From Lachnospiraceae bacterium (GTDB lineage: Bacteria; Bacillota; Clostridia; Lachnospirales; Lachnospiraceae), in assembly GCA_022799175.1 (NCBI GenBank), contig JAAWNY010000025.1, forward strand, positions 1-39,494: a stretch of 39,494 nt of DNA, given 5' to 3'. Within the stretch, counting starts at the first letter, position 1. Each line of letters opens with the position of its first letter. The position numbers were made by a program, and so were the translations under genes. The notes under the pieces were generated by a model, which saw only the letters and a list, made by a program, of their open reading frames with translations, was not told the origin of the DNA and searched no databases. Below, in pieces: positions 32,481 to 39,494 of the stretch.

Positions 32481-35400
32481 GGCGTTGTCGCGGATTTGTC
32501 TGAACAACTGGCATTATATCCGGCACAAAACGTTGTCCTTTCATGAGGAGATTAATTTTTTCACTGGGCATTCGGGTAGCGGAAAATCAACGGTGATTGA
32601 CGCCATGCAGATAGTGCTCTATGCGAATACGGACGGCCGGGGATTCTTCAACAAGGCAGCAGCGGATGATTCCGATCGCAGTTTGATTGAATATCTGCGG
32701 GGGATGGTCAATATCGGGGAAGACAATCGCTTCTCTTATCTGCGAAATCAGAATTTTTCCAGCACGATTGTGTTGGAATTGCGGCGGACCGATACAGGAG
32801 AATGTCAATGTGTAGGCGTGGTGTTTGATGTGGAGACGGCTACCAATGAGATCTCGCGGATGTTTTTTCGACATCAGGGGCCGTTGCCGGAGCATGGATA
32901 TCGGATCGCGGAGCTAGGGCGAACGACGGAACAACAGGTTTCGGGAAATCCGGAAGATAAAGAAACAAAAAAGCACTGCCCCAAAACAGATCGTGCGATG
33001 TCGGTTGAGGAGATCAAACGATGGCTGTTGGAAAATTTCTCTAAAGAGGAATGCTATTTTGGGTCCCATAATGAGAGATTTCGCAGACAACTCTATGATA
33101 TATGGTTAGGAGGTCTGGATGCAGAGAAATTTCCGTTGCTTTTTAAACGGGCGATTCCTTTTCGGATGAATATCCGGCTGGAAGATTTCGTGAAAGAATA
33201 TATCTGCATGGAACAGGACATTCACATTGAGGACATGCAGCAGAGCGTTATGGAATACGGGCGTATGCAGAGAAAGATCGAGGATACGTGTCAGGAAATT
33301 TCGTTTTTAAAGGAAATTTGCCTGCAGTATGAACGGATGACAGAAAAGCGAAAGCAGAGGGAGATTTGTCAGTATTTCGGGGCGCGCCTGGATATTCTGC
33401 AGGGCCGGATGGAGATATCTGCGTGTCAGGAAAAAATTCATGCCTTTCAGGAGAATGCCGAAAAGGCGATACAAGAGATGGAGAAGCTGCAGGAAGAGAT
33501 GGAGGAAATGACAGCAAGAAGCGAAGAGCTTTTTGGGCAGATCTCCATGAGCGGTTATGCGCAAATGAAGGAGCAGCTTTTATCGCTGAATGAGCTGACA
33601 GAGCGCTTGGAAAGCAGTCGAGTGCGTTGGGAGCAGACAGCGGAACGCTTGCTAGGCTGGGAGGAGGAGGCTTGTGTTTCGAACCGGACTTTGTGGGATA
33701 TCGAGGCTTTTGTCAAAGGAACTATCCGGGAGGAAGAGCTGATACGGCTGAAAAAAGATCTAGCAGAACTGAAACAGGAGGCCGGAAAACAACAGCAGAG
33801 AGTTCAGGGAGAATTGCGAGAATTGAAAAAAAATCTGGAACGCGCGCAGGAGGAGCGCCGCCAGTTGAAGGCAGGCAATAAGGCATATCCAAAGGAGTTA
33901 GAGCAGGCAAGAACTCTTTTACAGAATGCTCTTTGCCGGGAGACGGGAAAAAGTGTGCAAGTATATATCCTGGCAGATTTGCTGGATATCTGCGATGAGG
34001 AATGGCGAAATGCCGTGGAGGGCTATCTTGGCTATCAGAAATTGACTCTTTTGGTGGAGCCGCGTTATGCGGCGGCGGCACTTCGCATCTATGAGGGGTT
34101 GGAGCGAGAGCGATTTTGCCGGATTTCGGTGCTAGATACGGAACGAATGATGATGGATAAGCATTCGCGGGAGCCGGGGGCGTTAGCGGAGGAGGTGGAG
34201 GCCAGAAATGATTATGCCCAGGCATACATAGATTTTTTGCTGGGACGAGTGATCAAATGTGAGAATGTGATGGAATTGCGCCAGCATAAAGTGGGCATTA
34301 CCAAGAGCTGTGTGTCTTATCGAAACTACCGGGTTCAGCATATTAGTCCTGTGTTTTATACGACGTCGGCTTATATTGGCAAGAATAGTGTGCGCCAAAG
34401 AATCCGGCTGCTGGACCAGACCATAGAGGAATTGGAAGCAGCGATGGGGCCAAAGCAGGAATTGGCAAGAGAGGCAGAGCGTATTCAGGGACGGGAGATC
34501 TTGGGACAGGAATTGTCCGTATATCTGGATTGGCAGCGGGATAGGGAGGGCTATCCGCAAAAACAGGTGGAACAGAATCGGCTGCGGATAAAGCTAGAAG
34601 AACTTTCCTCACGGAATGTAAAACAGTGGGAGGAGGAGAGGAGTGCAATTCTGGAGCAGTGCAATCAGAAAAAGGATATTTTGCGTAAGAGACAACGTAA
34701 AGTGGACGAGCTGGAACGAGAAAAACAGCGGGAACAGGAGAATCTTATCCGCCTGAATGAGGCGTTGATGATAAAGGAACAGGCTTTGGCGGTGCAGCCA
34801 GCGTGGGAGGAAGAATTAAATCAGCTTTTAGAAGAACAATATTCGCCGCGTTATGATCTTTTACGCAATGAATATTTGGGAAAACAGGCGAAAGCAGAAG
34901 AGCAACGGCAGCAGGAGATGAATCGGATGGTAGAGTTGCGCGCGAGCTATCTTCGGACATATCAAAATCGAAATTTTTCGCCGACCAGGGAAGACAACCA
35001 GGAGTACCAGGAATTGCTGGATCATTTAAATGATGAGCGTTTGGAAGAATTTCGTGTGCGGGCGGCGGAACAGGCGAGGACAGCGGTTCAGCATTTCAAG
35101 GATGATTTTATATATAAAATACGCAGTGCGATCAAAGAAGCCCTGCAGCAGAAGGATGAACTGAACCGAATTATCAGTCGTCTGGATTTTGGAAAAGATA
35201 AATATCAGTTCTATATGGGAAGGAACAAGGGACCAGACGGCCGGTATTATGATATGTTTATGGATGAGGCACTGGATATCAATCCATCAGAGTTAAGTTC
35301 TGGAATGGATCATCAACTGAATCTGTTTACCATGGAGCATGAGAATCATTATGGAGCAATGATGAATGATCTCATCCGCGTATTTATTCCTCCGGAAAAT

Positions 35401-35901
35401 GCCACAGCGGAGGAATTAGAGGAGTCTCGGCGGAATATGGATAAATATGCGGACTACCGGACTTATCTCTCCTTTGATATGCAGCAGTTGATTCAAAATG
35501 AGGACGGAATGTTACAGATCCGCCTCAGTCGGATGTTAAAGAAAAATTCTGGGGGCGAGGGGCAGAATCCGCTTTATGTAGCGTTGTTGGCCAGCTTTGC
35601 ACGGATGTATAAACTGGACGGAAATCCAGGTTTTTTGCGGAATCCAACGTTGCGGTTGGTGGTACTAGACGAGGCATTTTCCAAAATGGATGCCGAAAAA
35701 GTAGCCAGTTGCATTCAACTGATCCGAGGATTGGGTTTTCAGGCGTTAATCAGTGCGACTAATGATAAGATACAAAATTATCTGGAGACGGTAGATAAGA
35801 TTTTTGTGTTTGCCAATCCCAATAAGAAAGCGATTTCTGTGCAGGAGTTTGAAAAAAAGGAATTTGAGCGGTTGCAGAAGAGGATGGAGGAGGATGATTG
35901 A
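32461..35901 (+). CDS. jetC: JetC (SMC/MukB-like ATPase)
   Basis: This 1146-residue SMC-family ATPase is the motor of a Wadjet/MksB-type complex. Walker A is GHSGSGKST at residues 36-44, the signature is NSGGEGQ at about 1029-1035, and Walker B is LVVLDEAFSKMD with D1070 and E1071. Two long coiled-coil arms (about 280-480 and 640-880) flank a hinge-like region (about 490-640: YILADLLDICDEEWRNAVEG, CENVMELRQHKVGITKSC). The start at 32461 has GAGGAGG about 10 bases upstream; a GTG at 32443 is the longest frame but overlaps that site. All catalytic motifs are intact. No jetD/DUF2220 nuclease gene follows; aroD starts on the last base of its stop codon. Confidence 0.93.
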   Translation: MEKQRFEALSRICLNNWHYIRHKTLSFHEEINFFTGHSGSGKSTVIDAMQIVLYANTDGRGFFNKAAADDSDRSLIEYLRGMVNIGEDNRFSYLRNQNFSSTIVLELRRTDTGECQCVGVVFDVETATNEISRMFFRHQGPLPEHGYRIAELGRTTEQQVSGNPEDKETKKHCPKTDRAMSVEEIKRWLLENFSKEECYFGSHNERFRRQLYDIWLGGLDAEKFPLLFKRAIPFRMNIRLEDFVKEYICMEQDIHIEDMQQSVMEYGRMQRKIEDTCQEISFLKEICLQYERMTEKRKQREICQYFGARLDILQGRMEISACQEKIHAFQENAEKAIQEMEKLQEEMEEMTARSEELFGQISMSGYAQMKEQLLSLNELTERLESSRVRWEQTAERLLGWEEEACVSNRTLWDIEAFVKGTIREEELIRLKKDLAELKQEAGKQQQRVQGELRELKKNLERAQEERRQLKAGNKAYPKELEQARTLLQNALCRETGKSVQVYILADLLDICDEEWRNAVEGYLGYQKLTLLVEPRYAAAALRIYEGLERERFCRISVLDTERMMMDKHSREPGALAEEVEARNDYAQAYIDFLLGRVIKCENVMELRQHKVGITKSCVSYRNYRVQHISPVFYTTSAYIGKNSVRQRIRLLDQTIEELEAAMGPKQELAREAERIQGREILGQELSVYLDWQRDREGYPQKQVEQNRLRIKLEELSSRNVKQWEEERSAILEQCNQKKDILRKRQRKVDELEREKQREQENLIRLNEALMIKEQALAVQPAWEEELNQLLEEQYSPRYDLLRNEYLGKQAKAEEQRQQEMNRMVELRASYLRTYQNRNFSPTREDNQEYQELLDHLNDERLEEFRVRAAEQARTAVQHFKDDFIYKIRSAIKEALQQKDELNRIISRLDFGKDKYQFYMGRNKGPDGRYYDMFMDEALDINPSELSSGMDHQLNLFTMEHENHYGAMMNDLIRVFIPPENATAEELEESRRNMDKYADYRTYLSFDMQQLIQNEDGMLQIRLSRMLKKNSGGEGQNPLYVALLASFARMYKLDGNPGFLRNPTLRLVVLDEAFSKMDAEKVASCIQLIRGLGFQALISATNDKIQNYLETVDKIFVFANPNKKAISVQEFEKKEFERLQKRMEEDD

Positions 35902-36680
35902 TGAAACCAGTAGTTGTGAGAAATGTGGCGATCGGCCAGGGAAAGCCGAAGATCTGTGTTCCAATTGTTGCCACCACGGCGGAAGGAATTTTGCAGGCGG
36001 CAAGGAATATGACTGAAATTCCGGCGGACATCATAGAGTGGCGGGTTGACTGGTATGAAGATGCCTTACAGACAGAGAAGGTACTCTGGATGACAGGCTG
36101 TCTTCGAGAAGCGCTGGGAGAGAAGCCGCTTCTTTTTACCTTCCGAACAGCAAGGGAGGGAGGGGAAAAGGCTCTGCCGGTAGAGGCTTATGAGGCTCTG
36201 AATTTTGCTGTGGTGCAGAGTGGATGTGTGGATTTGCTAGATATAGAATTATTGACTGGGGACGAGGCAGTAGTGCGGATGATTGAGGAAGCACATCGGC
36301 GGCAAGTACGGGTGATTTGTTCCAATCATGATTTTTTTAAGACGCCGCCAAGAGAAGAGATGTTGGGACGTATGCGTAAGATGCAGCAATTAGGCGCGGA
36401 TATTTTGAAGCTGGCGGTGATGCCGCAGTCAAAAAGAGATGTGTTGACACTTTTGGGAGTGACATTGGAGATGAGTGAGGAAGCGGTAGCTCATCCCGTT
36501 GTCACGATGTCGATGGCTTCCCTGGGCCTGATCAGCCGGTTGGCGGGGGAAACCTTTGGCTCGGCGCTTACTTATGGTGCGGTTGGGCAGAGGTCAGCGC
36601 CCGGACAGCCGGGGGCGCGGGAGCTGGCAGAGGTTTTAGAGGTGATCCACCGAAACAGTTCAGACAGGTCTGTGCATTAG
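35901..36680 (+). CDS. aroD: type I 3-dehydroquinate dehydratase
   Basis: This 259-residue enzyme performs the third step of the shikimate pathway through a Schiff base. The lysine is K170 in ADILKLAVMPQS, and the general base is His143 in CSNHDFFKTP. EWRVDWYED, FTFRTAREGG and the C-terminal SMASLGLISRLAGE and QRSAPGQPGA motifs fit the family. The ATG overlaps the jetC stop by one base (TGATG), and the ribosome binding site GGAGGAGG lies in the end of jetC, so the two are coupled. A TTG at 35898 is the longer alternative. A housekeeping enzyme tied to an SMC-system gene is unusual context. Confidence 0.96.
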   Translation: MKPVVVRNVAIGQGKPKICVPIVATTAEGILQAARNMTEIPADIIEWRVDWYEDALQTEKVLWMTGCLREALGEKPLLFTFRTAREGGEKALPVEAYEALNFAVVQSGCVDLLDIELLTGDEAVVRMIEEAHRRQVRVICSNHDFFKTPPREEMLGRMRKMQQLGADILKLAVMPQSKRDVLTLLGVTLEMSEEAVAHPVVTMSMASLGLISRLAGETFGSALTYGAVGQRSAPGQPGARELAEVLEVIHRNSSDRSVH

Positions 36681-36736
36681 CCGTTGGGATAGTCGGAGGT
36701 TATGATTTGTCAGAACCGGGAGTAGGGGGAGATGAG

Positions 36737-37585
36737 ATGCCAGAATTACCAGAAGTGGAGACGGTTCGCAGAGTTTTAGAGCCGCAAGTGAGAGGACGAA
36801 AGATCGAGAAGATTGTGTTAAATCGTTTGGAGGTGATTGCACATCCTTCGGCGGAAGAATTCGAACGTAAAGTATCAGGGCAAAGAATTACCGGAATGGG
36901 ACGGCGGGGGAAATTCCTTTCGATTGCGCTGGATGGGAAAGATACGATCTGGCTGCATCTGCGGATGACAGGGCAACTTTTGGTAACACCGCCGGAATTT
37001 CCCAAGGAGAAGCATACACATCTTGTTTTTTATTTGGATGACGGTCAGGAGATTCGGTTTATTGACGCTCGTCGTTTCGGACGGTTTTGGCTGTTACAAG
37101 AGGGAGAAACAGATATCTTTACCGGGATCGAGAAGCTGGGGCCGGAGCCGTTTGCTCCCATACTGACAGGGGACTGGCTGCAAAAACGGTTAGGAAAACG
37201 GAAAAAATCGATCAAGGAGTGTCTGCTGGATCAGAGTATCCTTGCAGGGATAGGCAATATTCATGGGGATGAGATTTTGTTTTGGGCACGTGTCGCTCCG
37301 GGAAGAATGGCGTGCTCTTTGGAGATGAAGGAATGGGAGAGGCTGGCGGTGGCGATTCCGGCTATGCTTGAGAAAGGAATCGAGGATAACCGGATGACAC
37401 CGGAGGAATATCTGGCGGGAAAGGGAAAGGAATATCGGAACGGCCCCTTGTTGGCGTATGGTCGCGAGGGACAGCCGTGTCCACGTTGTAGCAAAACTTT
37501 TTGCCGGATTCGGCTGGCCGGAAGAAGCAGCACCTATTGCCCAGCGTGTCAGAACGAAAACGGGGTTGATATTCAGGAAAAGTAG
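36737..37585 (+). CDS. mutM: formamidopyrimidine-DNA glycosylase
   Basis: This 282-residue base-excision enzyme removes 8-oxoguanine and formamidopyrimidines and nicks the abasic site. After Met removal the N-terminal Pro of MPELPEVETVRR is the catalytic nucleophile, which fixes the start at 36737 rather than the longer frame at 36707. E3 and the later Lys of the GRRGKFL beta-hairpin are present. The helix-two-turn-helix (QSILAGIGNIHGDEILFWA) is followed by a C-terminal zinc finger with two Cys pairs (PCPRC and YCPAC). It follows aroD by 56 bases, possibly in the same transcript. Confidence 0.97.
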   Translation: MPELPEVETVRRVLEPQVRGRKIEKIVLNRLEVIAHPSAEEFERKVSGQRITGMGRRGKFLSIALDGKDTIWLHLRMTGQLLVTPPEFPKEKHTHLVFYLDDGQEIRFIDARRFGRFWLLQEGETDIFTGIEKLGPEPFAPILTGDWLQKRLGKRKKSIKECLLDQSILAGIGNIHGDEILFWARVAPGRMACSLEMKEWERLAVAIPAMLEKGIEDNRMTPEEYLAGKGKEYRNGPLLAYGREGQPCPRCSKTFCRIRLAGRSSTYCPACQNENGVDIQEK

Positions 37586-37594
37586 TGTTAAAAT
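37566..37594 (+). promoter_or_regulatory. promoter of the YebC-family gene
   Basis: TTGATA (37566-37571) and TAAAAT (37589-37594) are 17 bases apart and overlap the end of mutM. Transcription would start near 37601, leaving a leader of about 48 bases with AAGGAG before the ATG at 37649. Confidence 0.6.
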
Positions 37595-37648
37595 GAAAGA
37601 GTATTCCAGAAAAGGACGAAAAGAGAAAAGATAAGGAGCAGAGTTTGT

Positions 37649-38377
37649 ATGTCTGGACATTCTAAGTTTGCAAATATCAAGCATAAAAAGGAGAAGAATG
37701 ACGCCGCAAAGGGCAAGATTTTTACTGTAATTGGCAGAGAGCTTGCAGTGGCGGTGAAAGAGGGCGGCCCCGATCCGGCGAATAACAGTAAACTTCGCGA
37801 CGTGATTGCCAAGGCCAAGGCCAACAATATGCCGAATGATACCATTGACCGGGGAATCAAGAAAGCGGTGGGGGATGCGAATTCCGTTAATTATGAGCTT
37901 TTGACTTATGAGGGATATGGGCCAAGTGGAGTAGCGATTATCGTAGATGCGTTGACGGATAATAAAAACCGTACCGCAGCCAATGTGCGGAGCGCTTTTA
38001 CCAAGGGGAATGGCAATGTCGGCGCGCAGGGAAGCGTCTCGTTTATGTTTGATAAAAAAGGGCAGATCATCATTGGTAAGGAAGAGTGTGAGATGGATCC
38101 CGACGAGCTGATGATGTTGGCATTAGATGCCGGTGCAGAGGATTTTGCTGAGGAGGAAGATAGCTACGAAGTGATTACAGATCCGGATGATTTCAGCCAG
38201 GTGAGGGAAGCGTTAGAGAAGGCAGGCATTGAGATGCTTGAGGCAGATGTGACGATGATTCCTCAGACATGGGTGGAGTTGACGGCAGAGGAGGATATCA
38301 AGAAGATGAACCGGCTTCTGGATCTGCTGGACGCGGATGATGATGTACAGGCGGTATATCATAACTGGGATGAATAG
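37649..38377 (+). CDS. yebC: YebC/PmpR family DNA-binding regulator
   Basis: This 242-residue protein has the classic family N-terminus [20 protein letters not shown], where Phe replaces the more usual Trp at position 7. The three-domain layout follows with [39 protein letters not shown] and the acidic C-terminal part. Members bind DNA or influence ribosome stalling at proline-rich motifs, depending on the clade. AAGGAG lies about 10 bases upstream. It is followed by a strong terminator, so it forms a single-gene unit. Confidence 0.96.
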   Translation: MSGHSKFANIKHKKEKNDAAKGKIFTVIGRELAVAVKEGGPDPANNSKLRDVIAKAKANNMPNDTIDRGIKKAVGDANSVNYELLTYEGYGPSGVAIIVDALTDNKNRTAANVRSAFTKGNGNVGAQGSVSFMFDKKGQIIIGKEECEMDPDELMMLALDAGAEDFAEEEDSYEVITDPDDFSQVREALEKAGIEMLEADVTMIPQTWVELTAEEDIKKMNRLLDLLDADDDVQAVYHNWDE

Positions 38378-38507
38378 AGGATAAATAGGCAGTTTCGATT
38401 GTCTAAACTGTGCCATAAAGAAAATAACGGTTATAAAGGGAAAACGGTCAGGCGTGCGTTTAGTCTGTTCGGTTTTTTGGTTCATCAGGGTGCTGGTTTG
38501 AAACAGA

Positions 38508-38549
38508 AACAGGGGAGATGGAAGCGTTGCTTCGATTTCCCCTGTTTTT
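38508..38549 (+). terminator. intrinsic terminator after yebC
   Basis: An 18-base stem (38508-38525 with 38529-38546, one G-U pair and one mismatch) has the loop GTT and ends in TTTTT, with a further ATTTT after one C. It lies 130 bases after the yebC stop. The stretch 38378-38507 holds no convincing gene. Confidence 0.85.
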
Positions 38550-38593
38550 CATTTTGTAGAAAATGCAGGATTTTTTTCAAAGGAGGAGGCAAA

Positions 38594-39494
38594 ATGAGGA
38601 CATTTAGTGAGCAGCAGATCGCGGCTTTTGCGCCGAATGCCAATGCGGTAAGCAATGGCAGAAAGATTTCTGCGGGGGGTGGATTTGTTTCGCGGATGAG
38701 ATCGGCGGACGATAGTTTTTATATGGGAGAATGTAAAGGCAGCGGGAAGTCGAATTATGTGGTGTCAGCGGATTTTGCGGATGAGGATCATCCGGTGTTT
38801 CGCTGTAGCTGTCCTAGCCGGCAGTTTCCCTGTAAACACAGCTTAGCGCTGATGTGTGAGATGGCTGCTGGGAAAGATTTTATGTTGGGTGAAATTCCTG
38901 CGGACATTTTAGATAAACGGGAAAAGAAGCAGGCGCGGGAGAAAAAGAAGACAGAATCGACGGGTGAGAAAAAACCGGTTTCTGAAAAGAGCGTCCGGGC
39001 AGGGAAGGCAGCAAAGACGAAAAAGATCAAGAAACAATTGGAAGGGCTGAGGCTGATGAAGCAGTTGACAGACCAATTGATGAATACGGGTCTTTCCTCG
39101 ATGGGAAGTGTTTCTCTTAAAAACTACCGGGATTTGGCAAAACAGTTGGGAGACTATTATCTGCCAGGACCACAAAATTATTTTAATCAGTTGGTGTTGG
39201 AGATGGAAGCCTACCAGAAAGATGCAGATAAACGGCACTATCATCAGGCCGTAGAAGTACTTAAAAGACTACGTGCGCTGGAAAAGAAGGCGGCTGTTTA
39301 TCTGGATGAGAAGTTAAAGACGGATCAGCCAGAGGCAGACGACGATATTCTTTATGAAAAGTTAGGTGGGATCTGGAAGCTGGAGCAACTGGGGGAATTG
39401 GGGCTTGAGAAGGAGCAGGCAAGACTTTTACAGATGTCTTTCCAAGTCAATTATGACGCTGCGAGGAAAGAATATATCGATCGGGGCTATTGGG
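38594..39494 (+). CDS. SWIM zinc-finger protein, cut by right edge
   Basis: The frame starts at an ATG after AGGAGGAGGCAAA and runs 300 codons to the window end without a stop. A SWIM zinc finger is clear: Cys71, Cys73, Cys80 and His82 in CSCPSRQFPCKH, preceded by a short beta region (FYMGECKGSGKSNYVVSADF). A Lys-rich linker (about 100-145) and a long helical region follow. SWIM proteins of this type often stand beside MoxR-like ATPase and VWA-domain genes, which would lie outside the window. Function is unknown beyond likely nucleic-acid or protein binding. Confidence 0.88.
   Translation, partial: MRTFSEQQIAAFAPNANAVSNGRKISAGGGFVSRMRSADDSFYMGECKGSGKSNYVVSADFADEDHPVFRCSCPSRQFPCKHSLALMCEMAAGKDFMLGEIPADILDKREKKQAREKKKTESTGEKKPVSEKSVRAGKAAKTKKIKKQLEGLRLMKQLTDQLMNTGLSSMGSVSLKNYRDLAKQLGDYYLPGPQNYFNQLVLEMEAYQKDADKRHYHQAVEVLKRLRALEKKAAVYLDEKLKTDQPEADDDILYEKLGGIWKLEQLGELGLEKEQARLLQMSFQVNYDAARKEYIDRGYW

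Noticed and set aside
30458..36680. Complete four-gene Wadjet system
   Set aside because: The fourth gene is aroD with its catalytic Lys and His, not a JetD nuclease, so only jetABC can be claimed.

Overview
The window looks like a chromosomal segment of a low-to-moderate GC Gram-positive anaerobe of the class Clostridia, most likely a Lachnospiraceae-type gut bacterium. The evidence is a Rex redox repressor, an alr-ndoA pair closely resembling the Bacillus/Clostridium arrangement, AGGAGG-type ribosome binding sites throughout, secreted proteins ending in aromatic/glycine cell-wall-binding repeats, and an FHA protein whose N-terminal domain resembles DUF6382. No rRNA, tRNA, CRISPR array, insertion sequence or prophage is visible. 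Genus assignment is inference.

Layout. (1) 1-5024: a MacA/YknX-like adaptor, an ABC ATPase and two near-identical FtsX/MacB-type permeases forming an efflux or envelope-stress ABC system. (2) 5030-7780: an unrecognised 386-residue minus-strand protein and a Sel1-repeat protein. (3) 7793-12139: a long imperfect RNA-type hairpin, then rex, the bifunctional NAD(P)HX repair enzyme, alanine racemase and an EndoA/MazF toxin with no visible antitoxin. (4) 12191-27710: an accessory signalling and cell-surface island. A minus-strand HTH regulator and a TIR-FHA protein diverge from a plus-strand DUF6382-like/FHA protein, a small membrane protein, a membrane Ser/Thr kinase with a repeat-filled insert inside its catalytic domain and a beta-propeller-like outer domain, and two very large secreted proteins (one with an intact transglutaminase-type triad). 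(5) 27944-30438: a CBS/CorC protein and a MATE exporter. (6) 30458-36680: jetA, jetB and jetC of a Wadjet/MksFEB-like SMC system with no jetD, running directly into aroD. (7) 36737-39494: mutM, a YebC-family regulator and the start of a SWIM zinc-finger protein cut by the window edge.

How the parts may work together. The most interesting segment is 12191-19511. A kinase, two separate phosphothreonine-recognition (FHA) proteins, a TIR enzyme domain and a DNA-binding regulator are packed around one shared divergent promoter with a palindrome beside it. The kinase carries about a dozen T-E-x-L-E-T-like units in a loop inside its own catalytic domain, which could be phospho-sites read by the neighbouring FHA domains. 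This suggests a surface-sensing phosphosignalling system with a TIR (possible NAD-consuming) output. That is a hypothesis from gene content and motifs, not a demonstrated function.

Several start codons were moved downstream of the longest possible ORF because a ribosome binding site, promoter or known family N-terminus supports it (rex, the NAD(P)HX enzyme, the HTH regulator, both FHA-region genes, jetB, jetC, aroD, mutM, MATE, CBS protein, and a TTG start for the transglutaminase protein).
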